NCBI RefSeq assembly: GCF_007655135.1
Contig: NC_045130.1
Coordinates: 37,692,605-37,756,604 of the forward strand
Reading direction: 5' to 3'
DNA length: 64,000 bases
DNA from: Punica granatum
Lineage: Eukaryota > Streptophyta > Magnoliopsida > Myrtales > Lythraceae
Shown: one piece after another, positions 50,740 to 61,890 of the stretch
Layout: every line of letters begins with the position of its first letter
Position numbering within the stretch: the first letter of the stretch is position 1
Notes under the pieces: model-generated
Told to the model about the DNA's origin: nothing
Database searches by the model: none
The model's input: only the letters and a program-made list of their open reading frames with translations
Made by a program: the position numbers and the translations under genes

Positions 50740-52933
50740 GTCTACCAGTTTAGCCTACACCGGGATCCCCCTTTTGTATATGAGCTGCAACCGCTTGGTG
50801 CCACCAGCAATGAAACTTCCTTTTACTGATATGGAAAACCCTATATCAAAATCGGTGTAAAGAAACATTTGTAAGTGCTGCTAAACCAATAAAGAGAAAA
50901 TCTCGCTAAATCCCCACAAAGCCCACCACAAAACAAGATTAAGGTTGAAACACCATCTTGGAAGGTTCACAATGAACTCAAACGAACCAGAAATCCTGTT
51001 GGCAAAATTCTACCATTCTGTCAAGAAGGAAGAAAAAAACACGAAAAGAGAAGAGGGAAACCATTGGATAGCTACAACGATTCTTTCGGTTACTTCCAGA
51101 TGAATTTGAAGTGGCAAGATAGTTTCTTTATCTTCTTTTTACATGCCCTCGTCCCCATACTACTTCATCCATCCCTCTGTTACCATCTATCTCCCCCAAA
51201 TGAAGATAACACTTCCCCTCCAACTCCCTCCCACCATTAAAACAAAACACAAGCGATTGAAGTTAACCAAAAAGAACGCCTTTGAAGTGGCAAGATAGTT
51301 TCTTCATCTTTTTTCTACATGCCCTCATTCCCATACTACTTCATTGCCCTCTATCTCCCCCAAATGAATAAAACACTTTTCCTCCAACTCCCTCCCTCCA
51401 TCAAAACAAACTATAAGTGATTGAAATTAACAAAAAAGAACGCCTTGGAAAATCATTCGAACATGGAGCAGTCCCCACACCCGAGAATTGTGAGTAGAAG
51501 AGCTCGGGGAAGACAATTTAGAGTAAAAGCACTCGGCCCCCATTACAATAGAGATAATTCCTCCATGTCAGAATTCGACAAGTCCCAAAATCCCTAGGAA
51601 AAGGATAGCTACCTCGTTCGCCTTAGCAGGGCAGTAACGGGACGGGCTCCCGGGACCGAAGAAACAGCGTTTCACAGGTGCAGGCAGCTGCCCAGAGATG
51701 GGGAACCGAACCAGACGGTGGTTTCGAATCAGCAGGCTCCGAGCATCAACAGGAACAGCAAAGACTGGAACTTTTTAAAAAGAAAGACGACGACGACGAC
51801 GACACAGGAGAGAGAAGGGGGAAGAATTAACAGAAAGGAAAGGAAATAGAATTAGTTGGGCTGGGCCTTGAAAATTTCAAGTCGCCCGGCCCATGACGGA
51901 AGCTTCGTGTATAAGCCTTCGATTCGTTAAAGCTCCCGGCGGTCGCTATTCCGGACTGGTCCGGCCGAGATGCATGGAATGATCTTCGTCGAGGAGAGTA
52001 TGTATATGTATATGTATATGTATATATATATATATAATATAACACCATATCGGCAATAGATAGATATACGATATATATGCTTATACTATATACTATACCA
52101 AAGAATTATTCACTTGCTGATTTAATTATTCGAGTTTTGGCGAATTGATACACTTGCTTAATTGGGCGCGCGGTTACCTTATTATGGTAGGTGAAAAGGC
52201 AATTCTCTTATCGATTAACAAAAAAATGAGTCGACTTGGTTCGTATGCGCAAAACAAAAAAACCGTCTCTACAAGTTGATCCTAGTCGAACTGAGGCGAG
52301 CAAGTGGCTGTAGGGTAACGCGATAGTATTTCGCCTGGGATGCAAAGATCGATCCCTAAACAGATTTTTCAAGTTGGAATACATGCGAAGGCAGTTTTTA
52401 CGGGGTGAAACTTTTGGACGAGGAAAAAGAAGAACACGTACGGATTTATGTGAAATTTATATGTATTGATCGAAATATTGGTTATAACCTATGCTTTGGA
52501 CGTTTGTCTGATACGCTTTACTGCGTTATAATTTTTCCTAAAAATCGCAATATATAATTCTTCCAATAACTTCATTATGAGATAGTAACTAATTCATTTT
52601 GTTAATGTAAAGTCGGTATCTCAAAGGTAAGGTCACGATTTTAGTTGCTAACAATTTTAATTTGATCCGAGTTTAGCATATCGATTTCGAGACGATCAAT
52701 ATAACATTGAACCTGCCAAAATTTTACACGCGACAAATCATATCATATCAATAGAAAAAATCAATTATTTTATTTATATTGGGATTTAATTTAGTTCGAA
52801 AATCTTTTTTTTTTTCTTTTTTCTTTTTTTCCCTGGATCCTCGAGCAATTCAATAAGCTCAAGAAGACATTCTTTCAATATTTCTCCATGTTAATCCACC
52901 AATCAATAAGACGGCGACAAGCGGCGCATCGCC
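50740..52933. other. TAF1 5' UTR, leader intron and promoter; AT-rich spacer
   Basis: A donor at 51612 (GAACGAG|GTAGCT on the minus strand) and an acceptor at 50785 (GGTTGCAG) fit a leader intron. It contains a 176-bp tandem duplication (listed separately). 51789-51803 is a GAC trinucleotide repeat. 51855-51895 has GGGCTGGGCC/GGCCC motifs, the probable promoter. 51997-52035 is a TATG/TA repeat. 52040-52880 is AT-rich with no recognisable gene. Confidence 0.55.
51105..51446. repeat. 176-bp tandem duplication in the TAF1 leader intron
   Basis: TTTGAAGTGGCAAGATAGTT occurs at 51105 and again at 51281; both copies run through ATGCCCTC, CTATCTCCCCCAAATGAA and end in AAAAAGAACGCCTT. The second copy is slightly shorter because of small deletions. 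Confidence 0.88.
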
Positions 52934-53356
52934 TTAGGCTTTCTCGGCATCGGCGGGCTTCTGCTCAGGGGCAGCGGCTTCAACGTTTGTCTCCGCCTCC
53001 ACTTCTGTCTTCTCGGCCTCGGTTGTGGCTGGAGCTGGCTCCACAGATTTGGTCGCGGCCTCGGCCTCAGGCTTCGGCTCGGAGACGTCTACAAGAGGAG
53101 CTTCCTTTTCCTTCTCGGCCTCACCTCCATTAGTAGTGTTCTCCTGCAACCATACCATTTTAAGAAATAGGTCGCGACGTCAGATTGAGATTACAATAGG
53201 AAAAATGAAGGTATCAACTCATCTACAAGGGGGAAGTGGCATGTTCACCGGAGCGGGTGCCTCGGCCTCGGCCTTCACCGGGCTGGAGGGGCCCTCAACA
53301 GGGGCAGCATCAGCGCTGATGTCCAAGTCCTTGGGCCTGCTCGTGCAACCTCCCAT
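52934..53356 (-). CDS. Small acidic protein with predicted N-myristoylation site
   Basis: Two exons, 53356-53249 and 53143-52934, give 105 aa. The start MGGCTSRPKD has Gly2 followed by Cys4 and Ser6, which fits the N-myristoyltransferase pattern (M-G-x-x-x-S) with a nearby cysteine for palmitoylation, so a membrane-surface location is likely. The rest is Glu/Ala/Pro-rich, low complexity and probably disordered (EAEAPAP, AEKTEVEAETNVEAAAPEQK). The donor is CTCCG|GTGAAC, with the frame kept across the intron. If the donor is not used, the first exon reads only a few codons further, to a stop. I do not recognise a named function. The reading frame and the lipidation signal are visible; the role is unknown. 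Confidence 0.7.
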
Positions 53357-54006
53357 GGCGTTCCTCTCTCGAGGCGAGAACTACGGATCAGGGTGAAGGG
53401 AGGCGAGGGAGGGGGAAAGGGAGCTTCTTCGCCGGGATTGCCAATGGAAGAGGTGATTGAATTGCGTGTTCAAGGGATGGTCTGAAAGGAGAGGCGAAGC
53501 AAAGTAATTATAGGTCAGGGGGAATTGCTAAATTTAGAAGGAAGAGATACTAAACAAATTCTGATGGTTTCTATGAAGTATGAACTCAAATTAGGCTGGC
53601 ACAGATGGATGGTTGCTATAGATTGTCCTCTCCGCCCTTTTCATATGGAGGCCGTGGCGGGAATGGAGATGGGCCTCTCTGGGCCTGCAGTCTGGCCCGT
53701 AATACCGTTAAGTGTTTGGTACTTCTACTATTCATGGTGTCGTATACATGGATAATATATGAAAACATGAGCGTAGATGCGAATCAAGGATGTTGTGCCA
53801 TGTAAGCTTTTTTCTCTTTCATACGAAGTGACTTCAGAATTCTATGCAATCAGTGAAGGATATGGCGCAAAATTATGTTTACTATATCGACGTCGTCGAA
53901 AGATACAAAATCAAGAGGCCGTTACGTCGAGACTTATCAGATTCCCTTGCCAAATCTCTGCTTCTACAGCTGCAATTTCTGTACTAGCACTCTGGATCCA
54001 ACTGCT
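53357..54006. other. Spacer
   Basis: 53357-53520 is the probable 5' UTR and promoter of the small acidic protein. 53660-53700 has GGGCC-type motifs. 53700-54006 is likely the 3' UTR of the lectin receptor gene. No coding region supported; the plus ORFs here overlap each other and have no recognisable domain. Confidence 0.45.
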
Positions 54007-56046
54007 TCAATTGAATGGAGTGCAAGAGTAACCCGTGCACAGACCAGTGGCGCTGCTGTACGGGAACAGAGACACCGGTCGGGTCGGCGGCAGCTCTGGG
54101 ATTGGACAATCGCTGGCCAGAAGCTCGGTCACTTCCTCCATTGAAGGCCTCCCTTTACTCTCATTCAACGTGCACAGCAAACCGACGTCGACAACCCGAA
54201 TGGCCTGTTCCAGATTCATCAGCGCGCCCATCCTCAGGTCCACGAGCTTTGCCTTCTCATTCACCTCGTGCATTCTCCAGGCAAGCTCCAGCAAGTCCCT
54301 CTCTTCCCGTTCTGCATCGGGCTCCCTTCTCTTCCTGCCTGCGACCACCTCGAGCACAAAGCCCCCGAACTCAAACACGTCCGCTGCCCGACTCACGGCC
54401 GACTCGAACCGCCTTGATCCTAAACCGGGGAGCACAAAACCAAAATCCCCGAGAACTGCCCGGAAATTAACGTCAAGCAGGACGCTTGAAGTTTTCATGT
54501 TCTTGTGGGCGAGTTTCTTGGAATGCAGGTATCCCAGGGCATCCGCCACATCCTTGACCACCTTGAACCGCCTCGTCCAGGGCAAGACCCCGGCCCCGAA
54601 AAGCCACTTGTCAAGGCCTCCGTTGGCGAGGAAGTCATACACGACCATTGTTTCCCGACTGTCGTGGCACCATCCCCTGACTGGGACTAGATTAGGGTGG
54701 CGCACCCGACTGATAGCACATATCTCTTTCATCATCCACCTCCTGTCCAATCCATTGGAAGTAAGAAACCGAACCGAAAACCGCTTCACAGCTACTTGGA
54801 GGCCGTTCGAAAGCTTCCCCAGATAGAAAGTGCCCCGAGAGTCGCTCCCTAGTACCTCGTACTCGGCAAAATGCCTCGTGGCTAAGGAAAGCTCAGAAAA
54901 TGTGAAGCGGCGGGGCTTGTTGGGAGGCCTGGGCCGTTGTAACTTCTCCGGTAAAATCACGGTACCCGACTTTTCTTTCTTGCGCCTACTGTTAAAGTAG
55001 AGACTGAGCAGAACAGCGAGAACTAGTACAACTGTGCCCACGAATATGAGGAAGCTGCTGCTGGGTCCATTCTCGGCGCTCCTTGGGCTGCTGTTCTCGA
55101 GGACGATCTTGCTCTCGCATGTTTCAGCAGATGGGAGTCGAAGAAAAGCTTGGCTCGTGGAAGTAAAGTTCCAAGAAAGAATATTATGAATTTGAGTCAG
55201 ATTTCCAGTCGAGGCGGAGAATCCTACGAACATGTACTCTTTCAGGTGAGGGGACAGGTCGAGACTTTCTGAGAATACAGGTCTCGAGGGCAATTCAATG
55301 CCGCTCGGTCCGATGTGAATTTCCATCCATCGCTTAGGGCCATCGTATCTGATCCGAGCCTGGTGGATGGAACCATCCTTGAGGTGCACCCCGGCATCCG
55401 AAGCATTGATGATTTTAGTAGAAACAATGCTTCCCAAGTTGATGCCCAAGTGGTTATCATTCGGGTCACCAAACTCCGGATTATGGCGGGTATCAAACTC
55501 CACAGCCACGGCCTTGTAGTCCTCATCACAAGCATCGTTCAGCATCCCGAGCCATGGGCCTGACCTCCCGACTGTAAACTCATCCGGGACTATAATGAAG
55601 GTCAGCCCGCTGCCTCCATGACTGGGAGAGGAGTCCCAGTCACCCTTAGGATTGTAAACTGTGTCATTCTTGAACTGGAAGGAGAAGGTGGTCTCGAAGG
55701 AGGCAGGTGTCTTGGTGGTCGGCTCGAGGAGGCGGACCGGGGAAGAGTACAGGGCACGTCCTGCCAGGTGCCTGAGGTCGAGAGCTTCAGTCTCATCAGG
55801 AATCTGAAGTGCAGACTTATCCTTGGAGAGCTTGGCGCTTCCTAGGAGCTTGACATCATGAAGGATCCTCGGATTGTCCAGGCTGAAATCAGGGAAGGAC
55901 AGGTACTTGGTGACATTGATTGCAGGTCCTCTGTTCTGGTTCTTCTTCTGATCAGCCGAAACAGCTCTCTGGTTAACCGTTATGAGAGCTAGGACATAAG
56001 TTGAGAAGAAGAAAAACAAGGTGAACCACGGGGAAGAGGAAGCCAT
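54007..56046 (-). CDS. L-type lectin-domain receptor kinase, kinase domain probably inactive
   Basis: Single exon, 679 aa, start ATG at 56044-56046 followed by a signal peptide (SPWFTLFFFFSTYVLALI). The legume-lectin domain covers about residues 45-300 with typical motifs (GGSGLTFIIVPDE, AVAVEFDTRHN, DPNDNHLGINLGS, FVGFSASTG). A transmembrane helix lies at about 326-348 (FLIFVGTVVLVLAVLLSLYF), then a kinase-like domain (FTFSELSLATRHF). Several catalytic parts are changed: the glycine loop is GSDSRGTFYLG, the HRD motif is HKN (Asn516 in place of the catalytic Asp), the position of the following Asn is Ser, and the activation segment lacks GTxGYxAPE (GLGSRRFESAVSRAADVF). The VAVK lysine (421) and DFG (Asp534) remain. 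This suggests a pseudokinase receptor that would need an active partner. Family call is strong; the exact clade is not decided. L-type lectin receptor kinases usually act in defence and cell-wall adhesion. Confidence 0.9.
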   Translation of the reverse strand: MASSSPWFTLFFFFSTYVLALITVNQRAVSADQKKNQNRGPAINVTKYLSFPDFSLDNPRILHDVKLLGSAKLSKDKSALQIPDETEALDLRHLAGRALYSSPVRLLEPTTKTPASFETTFSFQFKNDTVYNPKGDWDSSPSHGGSGLTFIIVPDEFTVGRSGPWLGMLNDACDEDYKAVAVEFDTRHNPEFGDPNDNHLGINLGSIVSTKIINASDAGVHLKDGSIHQARIRYDGPKRWMEIHIGPSGIELPSRPVFSESLDLSPHLKEYMFVGFSASTGNLTQIHNILSWNFTSTSQAFLRLPSAETCESKIVLENSSPRSAENGPSSSFLIFVGTVVLVLAVLLSLYFNSRRKKEKSGTVILPEKLQRPRPPNKPRRFTFSELSLATRHFAEYEVLGSDSRGTFYLGKLSNGLQVAVKRFSVRFLTSNGLDRRWMMKEICAISRVRHPNLVPVRGWCHDSRETMVVYDFLANGGLDKWLFGAGVLPWTRRFKVVKDVADALGYLHSKKLAHKNMKTSSVLLDVNFRAVLGDFGFVLPGLGSRRFESAVSRAADVFEFGGFVLEVVAGRKRREPDAEREERDLLELAWRMHEVNEKAKLVDLRMGALMNLEQAIRVVDVGLLCTLNESKGRPSMEEVTELLASDCPIPELPPTRPVSLFPYSSATGLCTGYSCTPFN

Positions 56047-57339
56047 TGTTGCAAGAACAAGAAAGGCAGCAGCTGGTGCAGTATGGCTTTCAGGAACTTC
56101 AGAACATGCTCGAATTGATTACGTGTACTGCGAGCTTGCTTTGCTGATGAGGTGCTACAGCACCGTCCCGAGCCTAGACTAGACCAGACTGGAATCTTCC
56201 AGGTTCGGAGCGATTGGAAGAGGTGGTGGAGATAGGAGATATGAGTTGTGATGAGAAAGGAGACAATTGAAACAACGCATCAGACAAAGATAAACATGAA
56301 GACAGGCCACCACCTCAATAAAGAGGAATCACTGGTAGTAAGGCTAGCAGCAGAGACAGCGACCGCTGTTTTGTGCGGTTTCTGCAATCAAACCTTTGCA
56401 TGATTTGTCTTGTAGGGTCGTCTCCAAAGAATGTGCGTTCCAGGTGCAGTTTTCGGGTTCCTGAGCCGTCTTCCATTTGAACACCTCTCCCGTGCTACCC
56501 CATCTCTGATGGATACACCAAATTGATTCACGGCCATGCAACCAAGGAATGGCTACAGGGACGAGATCCCAAATAGGAATTCACTTGGTATCCAAAAGAA
56601 GTCGAATAGGAATTCACTTGCTAAAAGATGTTCGATTGGTTCAGTAGGAACTTGATGATTCTTGTTCCTAGTTGCATGTCACATATCAGAGTATACGAAC
56701 AAAACATACACATCGAAATCAATCGCGTGCCTGCAGTGAATTATCCTCGAATATATTCGTATCATGAAGACCTAACTGTCAATGTTTCTGGGACCAAACA
56801 GATATATCTGCAATCGTGCCTACCTTGGAAGACAGCAGAAAGCAATGGCGTTTGCATATCTGCCATTTTTAGCATTGAATTTATCCTTAATCTAGCCATC
56901 GATAATTGACTGTGTTCAACAGCTTCAGAAAGTAAGAAAGTTAAAGAGCAATCGGGTGAAGAAGTTCGCTCTCTCAACAGTCAGGAGTCAAGGACTGCCA
57001 ATGATTTTAATATGGCTCGAAAAACCCGTTCAGGATGCAACTCTAGAATGAGGACTACAATGTTCATTGAAGGAACTGTATTCGCAATAACCAAGATAAA
57101 GGGCACATTTAAGAAATAACCCGTCACTTTAAAACTAAAAGGAAAAGAGAAGAATAGCATTACTAAATGGTTCCCAAAATGAACATCCTTGACTCAAAAT
57201 TGTCAAAACCCATCGCAAACAAGCTCCCTGAAGTTCTCAACACAAAGTCCGGAGGAAGAAGTTGGCTGAAAGAGGGCCATTTCAAAGAGAAATTCCCTAC
57301 AAAGGATATAAAAAAACCAAATATAACATTCTACTTCGC
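56047..57339. other. Spacer between lectin receptor and uL6 genes
   Basis: 56047-56300 is the probable 5' UTR and promoter of the lectin receptor. The remainder is AT-rich; the ORFs at 56344-56541 (minus) and 56628-56909 (plus) show no recognisable domain. The right end is the 3' UTR of the ribosomal protein gene. Confidence 0.45.
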
Positions 57340-58740
57340 TTACTCCTCCACCAAGATGGTTCCCTTCTCGCTAACATAGATACCATCGAGGAACTTCCTA
57401 ATATCCTTGTTCTTGACGTGACATTTCTGTTGCAAGGAATTATAGTTAGTCAATGTTACATACTATAAGGGGAACTGACTGTGAAATCATATAAAATGCA
57501 TGTGAATGCTTGTTCCTAAGATTTAGGCTCGAACTTACAGGACAATTAAAGGATCATTGAATAATTTATATCTATTCATTCTTATTCAGGGTCCATGGAT
57601 ATTAACCTCGGATAGATTGTTCTCCGATTTATGATCTCATATGGAAAGCCTAACTCTGTCACGAAAAAGGAGCCCAAGACAAGCAGCAAATAGATGTTAC
57701 CTGATTAATCAAAGCACAGGATCTAGAAACAAGTTCGATGTCATTTCCATCCACGACCAGCTCATCCTTGACCTTCTCGGATCGAACGACAGAGACACCC
57801 TCAAGCATATCCACTTTCCTCACCTAATGAACACAAAAACAATCAGTCATTCATTTTCTTGAAGTCGATGTGTATTCATGCCATCAATCAGCCTTCAGAA
57901 GCATTTGATCAAACAACATAACTTCACATTAACTGGTACAAGATTGCCCTTGTCAGAAGCTATCAGTCGACGATTGAGCAAAATAATTTATTATGATAAG
58001 CAAGAAAACTGAACCAACCCAATGTTGCCACAGCATCGCATTTGACACTTTCCAGTAAAAAGATTCGAATTAGATAAACAATTAATTACCAAGACGATAT
58101 TCTTTGACAATTGAAAACGGAGAAGCAAAGCAGATCGAAGTAAAATGCCAAATTTTCCAAATCCCAGAAAATCGAGACGTTCGGCACGAAACTAATCAAC
58201 AGGCTAGTGGAAATTTCTTCATACAATTATCCGACACCTTAGCATCAAACAATCAATAAGCATTTGGAACTCAAGCTAATCACAGAGATCACACCAAATT
58301 CATACCATCAGAGACTAGTCTACAAAGCAAAAACGAAATGTGATCAAATGGAGGAAAAATGGTACCTTCTTCTCGCCGAGGAAGTTTCTGATCTCGATCG
58401 ACTTGTTGCTGTTGGTGATGCTGGCGTTGATCGGGAAGTGAGCGTAGACGAACCGCATCTTGTACCGGTATCCCTTGGTGACGCCGGTGATGAGATTCTC
58501 GACGTGGCTGAGGGCGGTCCTGATGGCGGCAGAGGTCTTTCGGGAGCCGAACCACGCCTCGATCTTGAGCTTCCTCTTGCCGGTGGCCTCGTCCTTGATG
58601 AGCTGGAAGTCGAGGTTGAGGTGCTTGAAGTTGCGGGTGAGCTTCCCCCGGGGGCCCTCCACCTCGATGATCTTGGCGTTGACCTTGATGCTGACCCCGT
58701 CGGGGATGTCCATGGTCTCCGATGACAGGATCGTCTTCAT
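57340..58740 (-). CDS. RPL9: 60S ribosomal protein L9 (uL6)
   Basis: Three exons: 58740-58366, 57823-57701, 57426-57340 (585 bp, 194 aa, the exact length of plant L9). The start [15 protein letters not shown] and the two alpha/beta L6 domains are clear ([77 protein letters not shown]). The tail is [20 protein letters not shown]. It is a component of the large cytosolic ribosomal subunit near the sarcin-ricin loop and stalk base. The leader at 58741-58860 includes AAACCCTAGCCCTAG (telo-box-like) and pyrimidine-rich DNA, normal for a ribosomal protein promoter. The first exon is GC-rich, and other frames across it are open only as shadows. Confidence 0.97.
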
Positions 58741-59852
58741 CTTCTTCCCCTTTCACTCTCTCGGTCTGTGTACTCAGCAGAAGCTCCCGACGGCGATGGA
58801 TGGATGGAGAGGCCCCTCCTCACTCTCAGTCTCAGCTCGGAAACCCTAGCCCTAGCCAGGGAGGGAGACAGCTTTAAATATATTTGATTGATTTTGGGCC
58901 TCGATTGGGTTATAATTTCGGCCCATTTTAACGGATGGGTCTCAAACATTTGGGTCAGCCCAATTCATAATATTTATTAAAAAGCTCGGGCTTGAAAATA
59001 GTTTCTCTATTTGTGATTTCAGCTTGGATCGATTTCTGTGAAATGGGCATCTTTAATTGACCCATTTGATTGGATGGGCCTCAAACATTTGGGTCAAACC
59101 GATTGGGGATTGGTGACCGACCACAAGGCCCCCACCGATTTGAATCTATCCCCAAACTCCGATCAATGGGGCCTCACGGGCGACCCTAATTGGGGGTGGT
59201 GGCTGGTGGCAAGCCCCACCGATCGGTCCCTTCCCTCTTTTTTTGCAATTTTTTTAAAAATTTAAGATTTATTTTTTTTAAAACAATTTATGTGGATCTC
59301 ACTCAACCAATCTATGAGCGCCACGTGGCACTATTAAGTGCCACGTCAGCACGCTGGTTAAAATTGATAGAAAATCTAACGCTATGGTAAAATATATAAC
59401 GGATTGATAGTTTGTGTCTTTCTTACAAAAAAAATAGTTTGTGATAGAATATAAAAAAATATAAAGTTTGTAATTTATTGAGTCATTTTTCCATTAAAAA
59501 AATTGACTTCGAAAAATAAAATTGAGCATGTTGTCTTTCTAAAAATAAAATTTGACTGCAAAAATATTTCTTGGAGATTTCTTTTAAAAATATTTTAATA
59601 AAGTGATGAAGAAAATCATGTCGTACTTTTTATAATCTCAGTAACTTCTTTTAATTTTATTTTTCCCATGAAATATATATATATATATATATATATGTCC
59701 CAATTCCCATATTTCATCTAATTTTTTAATTTATCTATATAATTGAAATACCAATGGTTGAAAATAATCCACGTAAGGGATTGGTCTTAACCATTAACAT
59801 TAAGCCGGGAGTACTCGCGGTACAGGTTTAGGTTGTTTCCGCACTTTTCATA
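58741..59852. other. uL6 promoter and AT-rich spacer
   Basis: 58741-58990 contains the uL6 leader and GGCCC-type motifs. 58900-59100 carries two related blocks with ATGGG(T/C)CTCAAACATTTGGGTCA, a small direct duplication. 59220-59850 is AT-rich with a (TA)n run at 59672-59695. No gene supported. Confidence 0.5.
59844..59852. repeat. Left 9-bp target-site duplication of the MULE
   Basis: CTTTTCATA, identical to 61589-61597 on the other side of the element. Confidence 0.85.
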
Positions 59853-61588
59853 AGGTAAAATGACACTATTGGTCTTAAAACTTTGTCATTTTTTGACATC
59901 GAGTTCTAAAACTTTCAAAACGAAAAATCAAGTCCTAAAGATTTGGAAAAAGTGTCAGTAATGGTCCTATTCGTCAATCGCTGTTAATGTCTCGCCTATG
60001 TGGCGTTAACGTCGTCCATTTTGGCGATGTGACCGTTAGTTTGCTGACATGGCACCCTTGCCCCGAATAGAAAACCCGAAATCTCGGGTTGAAATCCTAA
60101 GTTCCAGGTTAAAACCCAAAAAAGTTCCGGACGGGTTGAAACCCTAAGATCTGGCTTGAAAACCGGGTTGGAACCCAATAAGCTAGAGAAGCTCGGAACT
60201 GGAAAACAGAGCTGAAGAGGAGGTGCAGACACTAGAGGAAGAGGAAGAGGAGGTGCCGATTGCGAAGATGTCTGAAAAGGCCAACTCAGGAGCGGGTTGG
60301 TCGACTGAACGGAGCACCCGCCGAGCTTGCCCGAGCTAATCCCCCGGCTTAAAAGGGGTTGCGACCCAGTCGAGCGAGTATGCCGTAGGGCTCGCCACCG
60401 CCCAGCTCACTTCTTGTGCCAGCATTCTGCGTCAAGAAGACAACACCAGTGGGCTCGTGGACGCGACCAGTGACCTGAGGAAGCTTCTAAGGTTGTATCT
60501 ATTACAGGATTGACCTTGACAGCTGACAGAAATTAGGGTTCGTAAGATTGATCGAATTGACATCTTGGGGTTGTGAAAGTTTGGATCTTTTGATGGTTTC
60601 TCAGTCATTTCACGGTCGATTTTCATTCCCCTTTTTTTTCTCCACTGACTCAGTTAGATCAGGTTTAAGTTATCTTGCTATCGAGTCTCTATGTATTTCC
60701 TTTGATGTCGACTGTACTTGTGGGGATTATTAGCTTTGGGTTTGAGTCGATGAGTGTGCTGAGAGGGGCGGTGTTGAGCGCTTTGGATTTCTGAAGCTTG
60801 TCTCTACAGTGCTGGCAACATATTCAGTTTCTTGTTGAAGAAAAATGTGAGGTTTGAATGAAGGTTCTGTTCTTTAATGCTGGTGGATGATGAACATATT
60901 TGTTTCCATTTGTTTTTTTCCTTGTAATTTTGTCTTTATTCGACTCCAAGAATGGATTGGATTGAAACGACTCCTGTTCATCGTCATCTCGTTTATAATC
61001 ATCTCCTCTTCCTTCTTCCTCTTCAAAAGCAGAGGCCTGAGACAGAGAGTATCAAGCTGGAAAATGTTCAAGCTATCAGACATGGTGACCAAGGGAGGGA
61101 GATGAATTTTCTGATTCTACTTTATCAATTTTTTTTATTATAAAGGAAGTTTAACATTCTAGTGTAAGAATCGCAAAAAAACTAAATGAACAACATGGAA
61201 GCTCTACGAACAACGGTGAGCTGTTGACCCTGTCCCTGGAAGCACTGGTGCTTTCGGGTTTTGCTTCCATCCATCAGGGAGGGAGGGAATTAGGGTTTTA
61301 AGAGGGAATGGATTCAAGTCAGGTTTGGTGCTTTCGAGTCTTGCTCCGAGCCGGGTAGAATCACGGGTTTTCGAGTAATCCGGTCGGTCCGATGTGCCAT
61401 GTCAGCAAACTAACGGCCATGTCGTCGAAATGGACGGCGTTAACGCCACGTAGGCGGGACATTAATGGCGGTTGACGGATAGGACCATTGTTGACACTTT
61501 TTCCAAAGACTTGATTTTTCATTTTGAAAGTTTTAGAACTCAATATCAAAAAATAGCAAAATTTTAGGACCAACAGTGTCATTTTCCC
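59853..61588. mobile_element. Non-autonomous Mutator-like (MULE) element, possible Pack-MULE
   Basis: Two long inverted repeats of about 205 bp (59853-60057 and 61384-61588) bound 1736 bp. The outer ends are AGGTAAAATGACACT and, inverted, GGGAAAATGACACT; the inner parts share motifs such as TGGCGTTAACG and GTTAGTTTGCTGACATGGCA. A perfect 9-bp target-site duplication CTTTTCATA flanks the element (59844-59852 and 61589-61597). Long TIRs with a 9-bp duplication define Mutator-like elements. There is no transposase ORF. The interior is partly GC-rich and gene-like (acidic GAGGAAGAGGAAGAGG codons, a TTAGGGTTTT leader-like stretch on the right), compatible with captured host gene fragments, but I cannot name a parent gene. 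Internal ORFs are 60-80 aa and unrecognised. Confidence 0.85.
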
Positions 61589-61597
61589 CTTTTCATA
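61589..61597. repeat. Right 9-bp target-site duplication of the MULE
   Basis: CTTTTCATA, identical to 59844-59852. Confidence 0.85.
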
Positions 61598-61693
61598 TAC
61601 AATCCTCTAAAATCTTCTAATCAACTCCTTTTTTTTCCCAATGATATATTTTAACTCATTCTTAATTTTACATAATTCTTATAAACATATTTA

Positions 61694-61887
61694 TGGTGCG
61701 TTTGGTTTCAAAGTTAAAGTAATTTTGATTTTAATTGTGGAAAAAGATAAATGATTGTATAATGTGTTGAGTTAAAATTAAAATTAAAATTTTTTACTTG
61801 GAAAATGTGTATTTTTGTTGTGTAGTGTGTTGAGTTAAAGTTAAAATTAAAATTTTTGTGATTTTAATTGCGAAACCAAATGGAGCA
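61694..61887 (+). mobile_element. PIF/Harbinger (Tourist-like) MITE, copy C
   Basis: 194 bp with imperfect terminal inverted repeats TGGTGCGTTTGG and CCAAATGGAGCA, flanked by the 3-bp duplication TTA (61691-61693 and 61888-61890), which is the preferred Harbinger target. The interior is AT-rich, with the unit TGTGTTGAGTTAAA(G/A)TTAAA present twice. No coding capacity. Related copies lie at 27169-27298 and 29068-29318. Confidence 0.75.
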
Positions 61888-61890
61888 TTA

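Noticed and set aside
54015..54826. Plus-strand ORFs of 151 and 263 aa over the lectin receptor kinase
   Set aside because: Antisense shadows of the receptor gene with no domain and no independent splice or promoter signals.
58264..58849. Overlapping ORFs of 129-155 aa on both strands over the uL6 first exon
   Set aside because: Shadow frames of GC-rich ribosomal protein codons; only the L9 frame has homology and splice continuity.
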